From Sweltsa coloradensis (Eukaryota > Arthropoda > Insecta > Plecoptera > Chloroperlidae), in assembly GCA_024449915.1 (NCBI GenBank), contig JAMZAV010001748.1, positions 62,001-126,000 of the forward strand: DNA of 64,000 bases, written 5' to 3'. Below, piece by piece: positions 11,930 to 23,380 of this stretch (the first letter of the stretch is position 1; each line of letters begins with the position of its first letter). The notes under the pieces are model-generated. The model had not been told where the DNA came from. It made no database searches and saw nothing but the letters and a program-made list of their open reading frames with translations. The position numbers and the translations under genes were made by a program.

Positions 11930-13108
11930 TACGACATTCCTAGCTTGGTGCATATGTACGAAACCGAAATCGTATCGTAGGTTGCTCAAGGTCAAACCTT
12001 GCCTTTTTCCCCATAAATGTACCTCCGCACCCCGCGCACTATAAATAAATAAAATAATAAATAAATTGGATTTAGAGTCTACCCACTCAGTTATATAACT
12101 GATTTTCAGTGGGGGACAGTAAATCGAAGCGACTGAGCCTACCCTATAGTAGAGATGTGCAAAAATGGTGACAACAAAATTCGCGAATTTTTTTAAAGTT
12201 GCAATAATCCCTTCAAATTCAGTTTGCACTGAATCTCATGAATGTGATTGAATGGTACCAATTTCCAATTCGCGAAATTTCGCGAAATTTTAGTTGATAC
12301 CGCGAACTAGTGGCGAAATTAGAAATTATGTCCTTAAATGCGAATTAGGTCGCGAAATTTAAAAAAATAAAAAAATTTCAAAGTTTTGGTGGAGGTGCCG
12401 GGTCGAAGTCGAAATTAAATTAATACTTGCTGGTAGATATGGTGGAGGCGCCGGGTCATACAACGCGATTGTGAGATCTTAATAATCGTTTGAACGAGAG
12501 TAAGCTCAAAATACTTCAAATCCATATCAAAAGACACATAAAAAATGCATAATTTTGTAAATTTGGTGGAGGTTGCCGGGTAGACGAAATTAATTCTGGT
12601 AAAAACTGTCCGAAACTTTGAAAACTGAAGGCTGAAATTGATCTTAAAATTAAAACTGATTCTGAACTTCACTCTCATGAGCTTGTTTTTCTTTTAAATC
12701 ATTAAAATCAATCAATCAAATCAATCAATCAATTTTTTTTTTAAAGTTGTGCATGAGAAAATTGGGTTTTTTGGTAAATCGCGACAAATCACGAATTTTT
12801 ATTTTCAAGGCGCGAATTTTCAAACTTTAAAAAACCATTTTTGCACATCTCTACCTATAGGCCCCGACGCAATCAAATATCATATATAATATCAGTTCAT
12901 TCAAAGTGATCTTCCACTTCTTGTTATCTCTTCTTTCATACCAAGGTCCAAATCAACCAAGTTGTCACGTAATAAATATCGGACACCTGAATAGCTCTGT
13001 AAATGCACAAAACAAGTAGTAGATGACCAAAACATCTGTTGGAATCAAACTTCACAGGGTCAAAATTTCCCAGAAGTACGAACTTCACAAATACAGTAAA
13101 CACTCGTC
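11930..13108. repeat. Dispersed repeat C, copy 2, split by MITE B2
   Basis: The parts 11930-12149 and 12854-13108 together align with 4985-5290. The 704-bp MITE B2 sits between them with CCTATAG on both sides, so it inserted into an older copy of repeat C. A 35-bp string near 12074 (AGAGTCTACCCACTCAG then TATATAACTGATTTTCAG) recurs at 20078. Confidence 0.4.
12150..12853. mobile_element. hAT MITE family B, copy 2 (704 bp)
   Basis: The ends are TAGAGATGTGCAAAAATGG and CCATTTTTGCACATCTCTA. The flanks are CCTATAG at 12143-12149 and 12854-12860. It is the reverse orientation of copy 1 at 6941-7643, with the three GGTGGAGGTGCCGGGTC motifs near 12388, 12441 and 12565. It has no coding capacity. Confidence 0.8.
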
Positions 13109-14115
13109 TAGGGATGGGAAAAAGCGTTTTATTTCGTAAATGTTTAACCCCTTGAACTAATTGCGTTTAAACGTTTTAAGCCCTATTTTCAAAATTTAGG
13201 TAGGCAGAGGCCTAGGTTTAACAACAAAAATCATAATTTTGTACTTATGACCGGCCTTTGAATAACTAACTCTGGTTTTATTCTCACTCTTGCATTTTAT
13301 GACCCGGCATTTCCACCAAAATTAAGCACTTTTAGAAAATTAGCGACCTAATCTGTTAGCCCGTGTTTGTGTTGGCTCCAAAAGTGATAACAAAATAACA
13401 TTTCATTAATTATTAGAAGAAAGAATATTTCAAACCAAAAGCTGAAAGTTCTCATGAGCACTGATGAATATGACAGTGATATAGGTAGAGGTAATGAGAA
13501 ATGGTGAAATGAAAATAATTCATAAAAAAAAGCATTTTTTGCGATTTAACAAAAATTGTCGAAAACGTTAATAAAAATAAATAAAAAATAAATAAAAATG
13601 GAGCCCCTTAAGTAAGGGATGACAAAAAGTTAGAATCGATCATTGTGACCCAAGAATCGATTTCCCAACAAAAAATAAATATTTGTACACTCCATTATTT
13701 TGGTGGACTATTTCTGCGGAGTCCGTGATACGCGTTGTTATTTTGGCGGTCTATTTCCGTGACGTCATGGAACGCTGTTGCGTTGATGTCTGGTTACCGT
13801 ACCGCATGCATAATGTTCGGTCTGGACCGGCACATCCACCAAAATTTGCGTAAATTCTGGCCTGGCACCTCCACCATCCTCCTACATTTTCCACACTTAA
13901 TGGTTCCATTTTGTGAGTTAATTCGCGTTTTGACCAGTTCCATACAATTTTGTTTGTTATTTCGCGCAATACGCGAGATTTTGCAAAATTAATTTTTTTT
14001 AAATGGTTTTTCCATCTCTAAAATAATTATGTAATTGTCGACAATATTGCATTTTAGGCAATAAAATGGACATTTAAAAAAATTCACAAATTTTGTTATC
14101 ACCATTTTTCACTAC
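13109..14115. mobile_element. Diverged hAT MITE family B, copy 3
   Basis: It opens with TAGGGATGGGAAAAA at 13109. The right side ends either at TTTTTCCATCTCTA (14020) or near 14115, where CACCATTTTTCACTACCTC resembles the other copies. GACCCGGCA-TTCCACC motifs occur at about 13301, 13824 and 13860. The flanks do not match, and part of 13480-13800 looks like other inserted sequence, so the borders are uncertain. Confidence 0.45.
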
Positions 14116-14494
14116 CTCAGACCTATAGATATATAGGGTTACAACTTGACAGAAATGGAATTCCGGTTGTGGCCTCATTACAATGGGGATATCAGATCTG
14201 TCTTTGTTTTGATTGCTGTTTAGTGTTAACATATCATATTCGGACACTGCTAAAAAAACTTCCGAAAAATCGGAATCAATCATTGTGACTTAAGAATCGA
14301 AAAACCTTTTTAATTGTGTGCACAGTTATTTCCGTGGTCGTTTTTCGCGGAGCCCGTGAAGGCGTGTCTTGCCTGCAGTACCTCACAATGACCTCACGGA
14401 ACAATGTATTTCGCAACGTTGCATCGTCGTTTGTTGTCCGTACAAGACACGTGGTTCACCGCTCTGACTTCACTCTCACGCACAACGTTTAAAC

Positions 14495-15740
14495 TAGTGA
14501 TGACATCGATTAATCGTTAACCGGTTAATTTTTGTAGCCGGTTACCCAGGTAATAACCGATTATTTAAACCGGGATCTTATGTGGCTATTGTAGTCATTT
14601 ATATTTGCTACGCTCTGTCTCCCACCCCGCCAGCCGGGCCACGAGTCGCCGCTACTAGTTACTACGTTGCACAAGAGTGGAGATGGGGTAAGGAGGGGCG
14701 GCAGCTGTTTCGCAGCTGGCAATCGGTTGCCACTCGCCTGCCTGACCATGCGCAGAGCCTCTGCGCAGAGCAGTGCGTCGCTCTGTCTCTCTCACTCTCT
14801 CTTTCTCTCTCTCGCTCGCTCCACTGGAATGTTTTTATCGCTGTCACGCCGACCAGCCCTAATATTTATGAATATATTATTGTTACATAGAATATATTAT
14901 TGTGTTTGTAGTTCACGTCTTCACAAAAGTTATTAGTAACACTTGTACTCGTTCAATTCACATCAAATAATTCACAAATTCAATTGTTTGTTAAACTTTG
15001 TTTTATAACAAAGAGCACAACAAGCTTCACTAACATCCGTCCGGTGAGATTCCGTGTACTAACATCCGTCCGGTGAGTATCCGTGTACTATCATCCGTCC
15101 GGTGAGTATCCGTGTACTATCATCCGTCCGGTGAGTTTCCGTTTACTAACATCCGTCCGGTGAGTTTCCGTGTACTAACATCCGTCCGGTGGGTTTCCGT
15201 GTACTTACATCCGTCTAGTGAGTTTCCGTGTACTAACATCCGTCTGGTGAGTTTCCGTGTACTAACATCCGTCTGGTGAGTTTCCGTGTACTAACATCCG
15301 TCTGGTGAGTTTCCGTGTACTAACATCCGTCCGGTGAGTTTCCGTGTACTAACATCTGTCCGGTGAGTTTCCGTGTACTAACATCCGTCCGGTGAGTTTC
15401 CGTGTACTAACATCCGTCTGGTGAGTTTCCGTGTACTCACCGAAAGATAACGATATCTTATCTACTTTGTTTGTCTACGAGCTACGCCTAGGTCTAGAGT
15501 TTGCGAGATTCAACCCAGCTGTTCGGACTTGATGTTGACCTATCAACTATGTCGGCAGACGCCTGCGTTAAGCGGAGCCGAGTGAGCAGAGATTCTACTG
15601 CCTTGCTCCCAGTAGTTGGCCGGCTAGAGCGCTCGCGCTCGTAATAGATGATTTTAAGCGCTTTTTTTAATTAATTAATTAAAATCCAGTCTGTACAATC
15701 GGTTAACCGGTTGACTAAAATCTTCACCGCCGCATCACTA
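14495..15740. mobile_element. hAT element with internal minisatellite (1246 bp)
   Basis: The element starts TAGTGATG and ends CATCACTA, flanked by the identical palindromic 8-mer GTTTAAAC at 14487-14494 and 15741-15748. Inner terminal sequences share an AACCGGTTAA core. A CT-rich microsatellite lies at 14777-14820 and a 14-copy 29-bp array at 15029-15436. No transposase frame is visible, so it is non-autonomous. Confidence 0.85.
15029..15436 (+). repeat. 29-bp minisatellite, about 14 copies
   Basis: The unit is ACTAACATCCGTCCGGTGAG followed by TTTCCGTGT. The copies follow head to tail without spacers and differ by a few point changes (for example CCGTCTGGTG or GTATCC). It lies inside the hAT element at 14495-15740. 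Confidence 0.9.
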
Positions 15741-16627
15741 GTTTAAACAGTCAAGTGAGGAATCGATTTCTCCAATTTGGAATCGATGCAGACAGGAATA
15801 TTCCGCCATGTCATCCCTACTACTTGTAATATGAGTGTTAATAAGTAATAACAAGAGATAGATGAAAATAGTGTTTTGTGAATAGATGCTTTTTTCACTT
15901 TAAAACTTAGATTTTGTTTTATTTCATTTAAGATATTGTATATAATTTTTGTATACACATTTTTATTCACTTATTATGGCTAATTCAACCTTGATGACAT
16001 AATTTAAAAATATAAATATGAAAAAACTATGTACACAAGTTTTTTAAGGTTGCCAAAAAATAGATGCTACAAAACGCTATAAAATGACACTTGAAAATGT
16101 TACTGCTAATAACCAATAAACTCATCTTCTCTTGTTGTGGACAGCTGGTGACGAGCTACGTGACGAGCTCGTACGATGATCGTTGTGGCAGCCTCGACCG
16201 GGTCCACTAGACAGGAAGCTACACCATCCATCCGCTATCAGACATACGTGACTTACTGTTACTTATAGATTCTATTTGCGTATTGAACGGGTCACAGAAG
16301 TGGTGTAAACCTGCAACGAAAAATACTGCACTTCTTTGGTTGTTAACAAAGCAATTTTTATCCTTTTTATTGTCAGTTATCATTTTTTAAATACACATAT
16401 CCAGCAATACCTATTTGTGAAAACCTTTTTATTTGTAGTTTGCAATACGACCTTACTTCTCTGCAATTTTGTGCAAAGATAAAATTGCAAAAGTAAAATT
16501 GGAGCATAAAGAACTACTCAGTCTACTGTGATTATAAAGCTGCGACAGGAGGCAATTAGTGCAATTACACAATCATGACGACTGTAATACATAAGTAGTA
16601 CCTAGTACTTTTGTTATTTTTTAAAGC
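15741..16627. other. No gene seen; possible old hAT end
   Basis: A string reading CATGTCATCCCTA near 15809-15819 could be the right end of an older hAT copy whose left end (TAAGGGATGACA) is at 13613, but the flanks do not match. The complement of TTACACCACTTCTGTGACCC occurs at about 16289-16308. The rest is AT-rich with no exon I can support. Confidence 0.3.
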
Positions 16628-16631
16628 TTAA

Positions 16632-16868
16632 CCCTTTCGGGTCAAGTTTTTTTATACATTTAAAAGGCGGTGGAGCAATTTACTATAAAAACTACATCGT
16701 AACACTTAAATGAGTGTGCAATAAATAAAAATATTCACCAAAAAAAATTTTTCAAAAAGAAAATTTCAATTTTTTTTTAAAAATTTAAAAAAAAAAATTT
16801 TCATGGGGTTGTAGTAACGGGTGCAAAACACCCTTGTCGGATCCAGTCCGACACATGACCGAAAAGGG
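16632..16868. mobile_element. piggyBac-like MITE (237 bp)
   Basis: TTAA at 16628-16631 and 16869-16872 flanks terminal inverted repeats CCCTTTCGGGTCA (left) and TGACCGAAAAGGG (right, with one extra base). A TTAA target and CCCTTT termini are the piggyBac signature. The interior is AT-rich and non-coding. Confidence 0.75.
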
Positions 16869-16872
16869 TTAA

Positions 16873-17815
16873 AGCGGACTATCATTCAACTCAACTGCTG
16901 GTTGCTCCTATCAAACGCACGCACCTCTGTGTGTCGTATTCACTAAATATGGACGCAGGCGCCGCTGTGTGTCATATTCACACGATTATAGCCCCCCATC
17001 AAGTAATGGCTGCACCCCTATTTTGCTCACTGGCTACACATGATGGTCACACCCCACTTTTTAAAATACAGTCCTACCTGCGGCTTATTATAAATTGGGA
17101 GTGTGGAATTCCGTAAGATCATTCAGGCTTGGTACGGGAACTGTAAATAGTACCGTTGTCGTCCATTCTCAGAGCATTTACTCCTGTGTGTTATGAGTTG
17201 GGCCAAATACTAGGTCATTTTGGGAGTTGTCCTCCTTTGTAAATCAATTTTTTAACTGAATAGGATAGACGTTAAATAAATAAAATTAAAATGTTTAGCA
17301 TTTACAATTTGAAATGCCTAAATTTATTGCCGGCCTCATCAGTTTACAGACTGTTATCACTGTCGGTAGTTGATTCAACCGAGTCTTGACGTTTGTTCAT
17401 TCATTGCTAGACAAACATTCCTTTACTTTATTGAGACTGGTTTGGGTGGGAATTACTGATCATCACGGATTTGGCGTCCGACTGATTCATTATTGATTCC
17501 GATTTTAATTTGCTGTTAGCTAAGGATCCAATGATGATTTTGTTTGACATTACATTTACAATACACATGATATTTCCCGCACTAACTCGGACCGCCATAT
17601 CACCATTATTCAATTAGTGCCTTGTGTTAATGTAATCATAATAATTAGGCCTACCTATGTATTTTGCAATCACCGGTCCGAAAAATATTTCCTGTTGGCT
17701 TTTCTCTTTAGACGTTCCATTTTGATCAAGGCCGTAGCCTTTCAAAGTGACAACGTTTTTACTTTTTACCAATATTGTCCTGGAGTAAATTTTTGGAATA
17801 CGTATCGATTACGAT
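16873..17815. other. No gene seen
   Basis: Short overlapping open frames on both strands are present, but none has supportable splice borders or recognisable protein similarity. Confidence 0.35.
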
Positions 17816-18462
17816 TAGTGATGACATCGGGTAGTAAATATTGGAATCGGCTCCGAAGCCTTGGGAATCGAGTCCTCGATCGGCGATAAAGATAAGGTAA
17901 AATCAGTTGACCTTCACCAATGTTGAACACCCTCCTACAGACCTAATTTGTTCCAGGAGAGAGCAAAAAAAAATGTTTTGGCAGTAAGTAACAATACTTC
18001 ATTGATTATTGGTTGTTTGTAAGGTTGACTTGGTTTTTGAATTTTTTACGTGAAAGTTATTTTCAGCCCACAACACTGTCCGACTGCCTCCCAACACTAG
18101 CTTGCTAGTCAGTCTTGGCTTCTGGCCAAGACTCTCGTTGCTTTGTTTTGTTTACGTTATGAGATAAGATAACGAGACCACAAGTGCAATCTCATTCATT
18201 TCATCAGCAAAGCAGCCGACGGCTCGAGTTACACTACAATGTCCAAACCAAGGTCGAGACAGAGTTAGGGAAGGAGTGCGAGCTAGCGCGTAGGCAAGGG
18301 GGACGGGGACGGGGAAGGAGTAAAGCACCAGCTGCGCGCAACTCAACAGGAGTCAGAAATCCAACACTATGAGCGGCTCCAAGTCCAACTTCAAACAAAC
18401 CGCCAATATCTGACACAGCAACCCTTTTTCAAAGGAATCGCGAGTACCCGATGTCATCACTA
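17816..18462. mobile_element. hAT MITE family D, copy 1 (647 bp)
   Basis: The termini are TAGTGATGACATCGGGTA and TACCCGATGTCATCACTA, an 18-bp perfect inverted repeat. Flanking 8-mers ATTACGAT and GTATCGAT agree at 5 of 8 positions, so the target duplication has decayed. The interior matches the shorter copy at 32739-33110 (for example CTTGGCTTCTGGCCAAGACTCTCG and ACAAGTGCAATCTCATTC). Confidence 0.8.
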
Positions 18463-19395
18463 GTATCGATAACTCAATAAGTTTTATTTTATCGTTGAGC
18501 ACCTCCAGCTTGGCTTGAGACAGCTCTCCGTAGTTTTCTCTTATTTTCCCCCCCCCCCCCCCCATGCCCTGGAAATCTACCAACTATTCTTCTAGGTAGT
18601 CCTACGTATCTTGGTCTGATTCTTCTATTTACCTACCCAATATACTTTTGTTTTGATATTCTCTTATATTCCAGAGTGCCTCAATACATACATAGCTGGA
18701 AACTAAAACTTCAAGCAAACTTTTGTTGATGAATGCCATTACGTACAAAATGTTGTAGCCAAATATGGTGCTTCCTACAATACTAAAATAGTTCAAATTT
18801 TTCCTAGATTTGTGGTGTTTATAATACTAAAACAGTTTTCAATAATGGTTATTGCTGCTTGAAAATAGCACTGGTGTCACTGGGTCTTGATAACCCGTTA
18901 GCTTTGCTACAATCCTGTATAGTCTAGTTAAACAAACAACACCGTAAGTACAAAATGTAAAAAATAAAAATCCACCCCAGCTCTCTTTGTTGTCTGGTTC
19001 ACTTCTGTGCCGGTCTGTACATGTCTATGTGTGAAGTCAACGCGAGTTATTTTGACTGTGTGATTGCTGTTGCCTATACAGTTACAAGGCAATGTAAGAC
19101 TAACCTCTAAGGAAAGTAATGGAACGTGGAGGGGTAGGAATACTGTGTCTTGGGCTTGGTCTTTGCAAGCTGGTGTTGTGACGTTCTTAGTCAGCACTCA
19201 ATATCCACCAAACAAACACTTGCTTGTCTCTATTGTATTAATCTCTGTATCTCTTCGGTCTTCTAGTCTGGAATCTCTTTGGTCTAGTACTATCTAGCCC
19301 AACTTTTAAAATAGTTCAGTTGCTACTAGGACTTTGTATGTTTCTAACTTTGATATTTTAGACTCATGGCTCAAATATTAAATGTGTGAAGGGGT
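18463..19395. other. No gene seen
   Basis: A C-run lies at about 18548-18563. The remaining sequence holds no exon or repeat end that I can support. Confidence 0.3.
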
Positions 19396-19396
19396 A

Positions 19397-19462
19397 ATTT
19401 TGTTGCGTCATAGTTTGACATTTCGGAACCTCTGTGAGCTTCATCATCAGGACAACTCGCTA
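19397..19462 (-). ncRNA. Hammerhead-ribozyme-like motif, degenerate
   Basis: The minus strand reads CTGATGA, then a hairpin of GAAGCTC-ACA-GAGGTTC, then CGAAA, then a second hairpin GTCA-AACTA-TGAC. This is the core order of a hammerhead ribozyme, which occurs in Penelope-like elements and retrozymes. The closing 10.1/11.1 pair and the U before the cleavage site are not conserved, so activity is unlikely. Confidence 0.25.
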
Positions 19463-19742
19463 CATGAGTCCTGATTATGGAGCCCACAGTCGTCGCCCTC
19501 GCACACAAGTTATTGCAGATCGGAAATTAAAATTATCCGTTTTGTTCCTTTGTTAATTTTTAGATTGTGATTCTCGATGTAATTAGGTAAGCAGGCCGTG
19601 GTTTTTACCCGTTTTCAATCTAGGCCCGTTACAAATATAGCAACTTATCTACAGCTATGCACTGGAGTATTTTTGTTTGCATAAAGGTGGGATTCTGCTT
19701 ACGTAATAGCAAAGTTTTCTTAGTTTCATTAAATTAAGTTAC

Positions 19743-19897
19743 CGGTAGCTATCAACTGTTTGCAAGACTGAGGAATATATGGACTGAGCGAGTCGTTCAC
19801 TGTCATTATTGTAGCATCGCTGTAGTTCTGATTCCCTCCATGTGGTTCACACGATGCAGATGCAGAGAAAGGTCTGAACGATCTCCTTTTCTTGCGC
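19743..19897 (-). CDS. Candidate internal exon, unknown protein
   Basis: On the minus strand a good acceptor (TTGCTTCATTTCAG) is followed by 155 open bases and a GTAACT donor. The translation begins RKKRRSFRPFSASASC and ends QSCKQLIAT, with phase 1 at the end. I do not recognise the protein. No partner exon was found nearby on this strand, so this could be a chance frame. Its more even base composition and clean borders are the only support. Confidence 0.3.
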
Positions 19898-20189
19898 CTG
19901 AAATGAAGCAAACTAGGAAAAGTCTATTTTATGAGTCTGTAAATTTGATTCTCAATGATCTAAAACTTGATGAAATACAATTTTTAGACTTTTACATGTT
20001 CTTTTATATTTGCGATATCGGTGTATTTTGTATTTAACTTCTTTGTGATTTTTTTTGGGGAACTGCAGATAATAGAGTCTACCCACTCAGTCATATAACT
20101 GATTTTCAGTTAATGTTTAAGATGCACTGTTAAGTGTTCAGTCTAGTTTGGCTGCGATGTTGAGCGATTGCGATTATTTCCTAATCGAA

Positions 20190-20303
20190 CAAGCACCAGC
20201 GACTCTGAACTTTACACCACTTCTGTGACCCCACGCTCCTAACAAACGCCAACAACTCTGAACTTTACACCACTTCTGTGACCCCGCGCTCCGAAGAGCG
20301 TCT
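20190..20303. repeat. Two-copy 53-bp tandem duplication
   Basis: ACTCTGAACTTTACACCACT at 20202 recurs at 20255, followed in both by TCTGTGACCCC and CGCTCC. The same 20-mer TTACACCACTTCTGTGACCC appears inverted near 16289, so it is also dispersed. Confidence 0.6.
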
Positions 20304-21310
20304 GAACCGCACTGGTTTCCAATCGACACACGTTAATGCAAACACTGTTAAATACTGGTACTAACAAAGCAGACCTAGTGATACAACCTAATATTATTAT
20401 GTACTACAAGATGAAGATGAACAAATACAAAAATGGCGGCCACCGAACGTGGGACCGTTATTCTTATAACAAACATTCCTCGACAAAATAGAAACATTTG
20501 GGTGGAAGGTTAATTTAAAATTAACTGGAACAATATCTAGAATTTTGTTAGTGGAATGATTTTGTTTATTATGTTTGAGAACCTGTTTTCTATTTAAATG
20601 TTTTTAGTCTGCTATTTTATTGTAACATATTAGGTACTACACACCAACCATGATTCATTAAAAACTCGGTACAAATTACTCCGGTGTTTGCTTTTCCTTC
20701 ACATTTAACTTCCTTCCAGACTTAACTCCTAAACTTGAACAAACTAAGTTTCTATGAATACCAAATGTTGGTCAGATTGGTGAAACGGTTTCACTTTACT
20801 CGTTGACTTGGGAACAAAATATAAATAAAAATACCATAAAATATAATCATTATCAACAGGTGTCCTGGTCGCCTTGCATTACCAGTAAAGTAATTGTTTT
20901 ATTTTAATTTTTCGTTGTATATGATATTTTTCCTTACCTAAGTTTTGGCAAAGGAACTCTTTAAATGAGAGAGTTTAATTTTCCTGGAACTTTTAAATGG
21001 TCACGTTCATATTTCTAGGAAAAGTTTTCCAAAAGTTCTTTGAAACGTTTCTGTTGCAATCTACGAATCGAGTAGTCCATTTTGCACCAAGTGCTACTTT
21101 TCCTGGCCATTATTTATTTATGTTATTGAATTTTACTTGCCCATAGGGCAGGAAGGCTAATGCAGGGCAAGTGTGGCCTTTTGTAGCCTGACACAGTGAT
21201 TACAGAGTTACAAGTTTAACATACATGAAAGACAACAAGAGAACATGACATTTATAGAGTTGGACGAATCGAAAGGCAAAAGGCGGATAAGGGTACTTGA
21301 AGCGCGGTAG

Positions 21311-21382
21311 AGGTCTGAAGGCTCGAGGACGCGAAACGAGGTCGTGAAGCTCATTTCTGCTGCCTGCGTGAAGACGTTGCAA
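21311..21382 (+). CDS. Weak candidate exon
   Basis: A TAG-ending possible acceptor is followed by 24 open codons ending EVVKLISAACVKTLQ at a GTAAGC donor. The translation looks protein-like, but the acceptor lacks a pyrimidine tract and I do not recognise the family. An overlapping minus-strand frame is also open. Confidence 0.22.
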
Positions 21383-21614
21383 GTAAGCCCCTGCGAGGGT
21401 GTCGAGTTGAGAGCTGATACCACCGACGCCGGTTTACGTGTACACGTCTTCATTCCGCGTCATCGGAGGAAGCCGCGCGTCCTGGTCATTATGTATTAGT
21501 TACCTTATAATTATCTAGTTATAGTTTCATCATGATTCATGACAGTACCGCCTGCCATGCCTTATGCCAGCTGGACATAATTTGTACTGCATGTTTAATT
21601 GAACTAGTACTTTC

Positions 21615-23380
21615 AAGTAGAAAAAATTTAACTTTTTAGAGGTTAAGATGTAAAAGGTACTAGAACCTTTTAGAGGTAAAGATGTTGTTTTTTATATATA
21701 TTTTTTATTTATTTATGCCTTTATGCCAATTGCCTTTATGCCAATAAAACACATCTTTTAGATTAAGACAAAGGCTTATTTTACAAAACAAACAGTATAA
21801 TAGCAAAGTTTATAATGTAATTGAACAGAAAAGTATGTACATGTATTAGGTATTTTTTAAATTCCCTCTAATACAATCTCTCTCTCTCTATATATATATA
21901 CACACACACTTGATGGTTTACATTGTTGTCTGATAATAACAGGAAGAAAAGTACTTCTAAGGAATGTAGACCCTACCTACATATAGACCTTTTGATGAGC
22001 AAAGATTACACATGGTAGTATTAGTATTTAATATTTAGGTACGGGTAATCATATTATATGTCAAGTCTTTACAAAATATTAGCGGTATAAAATAAGATAT
22101 ATGAAAGATCACTGATGATCGATTGGTCTTAATTTTTTTTTGGTCCATCTACCTAAATAATCTTTTCTATCGATCGTAAGTGATATTATCCTTCATAAAG
22201 TCTTGTATATCATAGTACTCTATTCTATGAGGATAGTCCTCAGGTCTTTGTTTAGGATCCTCAATAGGCTTTTGTCGTAAGCTGTCGGGGAGATAATTGA
22301 ACAAGATTGATTCTGCATATGTGGGGCTTTTCTCATATGATGCTAGTCTGTGTGATACAATAAATATGTCATTTCTCCTCCTTGTGTTGTAACTATGGTT
22401 ATTGTTGTTTCTTGTTAACGAGTTTTCTTTATGTTTTTTAAAAATATAGTATGATTTTGTATTGTAGAGGCATGCTAGTGTTAGAATGTTAAGCTGTTTA
22501 AAATTGTCCTCTACATGTGTCCCGTTTTTTTTATTTGACCTTTTTTTCTAATTGCTTTCTTTTGCATGATAAATATACGCTGGAATTTCTTTTTTGATGA
22601 ATTTCCCCACACAATCAATCCATAGCTTAGGTGTGATTAAATTAATGCATAATAGGCAGTTAATAATAATGTAGTGTCTGCATATGTTTTTAATTTTTGC
22701 AATACATATAAATTGGAGCTAAGTTTATTTGCTACGAAGTCAGTGTGATCGTCCCAAGATAACTTGTCATCTATGTATAGTCCTAGGAACTTTGCAGTTT
22801 GAATTTGTTCAATGGGCATGTCCTCATTGCATAACCTGATATTAATTTCTTGGTCTTGTGCACTTTTTATTTGGAATGTCATACATTTTTATTTTTTTTG
22901 TATTCATGATTAGGTTATTTGGTGTTAACCATTGTGCTATTTCATTAAAGTTTATACTTTATAGTAGCTTTTATTTCTAGTGTTAGGATATCTTCTTGAG
23001 ATAAAGTGGCAGTTGCATCATCAGCATATAACAGTAAATCCCCTTCACTAATAGCCTTTGGCATATCATTAAGATATTAAAAAATAAAGGCCCTAAAATA
23101 GATCCTTGGGGAACTCCCAGTTTTATTTTTTTCCTGATGGATTTTTTTTTTATGTTTTTAAAGTTAATGTAAATGTAAAAAGGGACTTCAACTTTTTAGA
23201 GGTAAATATCTAAAAAGGGACTTGAACTTTTGAGAGGTAAAAATGTAAAAAGGGATTTGAACTTTTGAGAGGTAAAGAAGTAAAAAGGGACTTGAAACTT
23301 TTGAGAGGTAAAGATATAAAAGAGAGAGAAAAGATATAAATATATTTGAACTTTTTAGAGGTAAAGATGTAAAAGAAGAC
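21615..23380. repeat. About 36-bp minisatellite split by a LINE fragment
   Basis: The unit is roughly TAAAAAGGGACTTGAACTTT-TGAGAGGTAAAGATG. About two degenerate units lie at 21615-21690 and about six at 23160-23375. The LINE fragment occupies the space between, which suggests the LINE inserted into an older array. Confidence 0.6.
21690..23150 (-). pseudogene. LINE reverse-transcriptase fragment
   Basis: On the minus strand the translation contains the reverse-transcriptase motif GVPQGSILGPLFFNI near 23050-23115, then LLLYADDAT near 23010-23035 (the catalytic Y-A-D-D box). After a frameshift comes AKFLGLYIDDKLSWDDH (22637-22882) and further left WGNSSKKKFQRIFIMQKKAIR near 22545-22610. This order is the C-terminal half of a non-LTR (Jockey/CR1/RTE-like) ORF2. 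Several stops and frameshifts show that it is dead. The 5' part, with the endonuclease, is missing, as expected from incomplete reverse transcription. The left end is T-rich on the plus strand, consistent with a 3' A-rich tail. Confidence 0.7.

Noticed and set aside
15029..15436. CRISPR-like array
   Set aside because: The 29-bp units abut without spacers, no cas genes exist and the array is inside a hAT element of an animal genome; it is a minisatellite.
13613..15819. An older hAT element enclosing the one at 14495-15740
   Set aside because: TAAGGGATGACA and TGTCATCCCTA could be its ends and share ATCGAT-rich subterminal sequence, but flanking 8-mers (CCCTTAAG, CTACTTGT) do not match.
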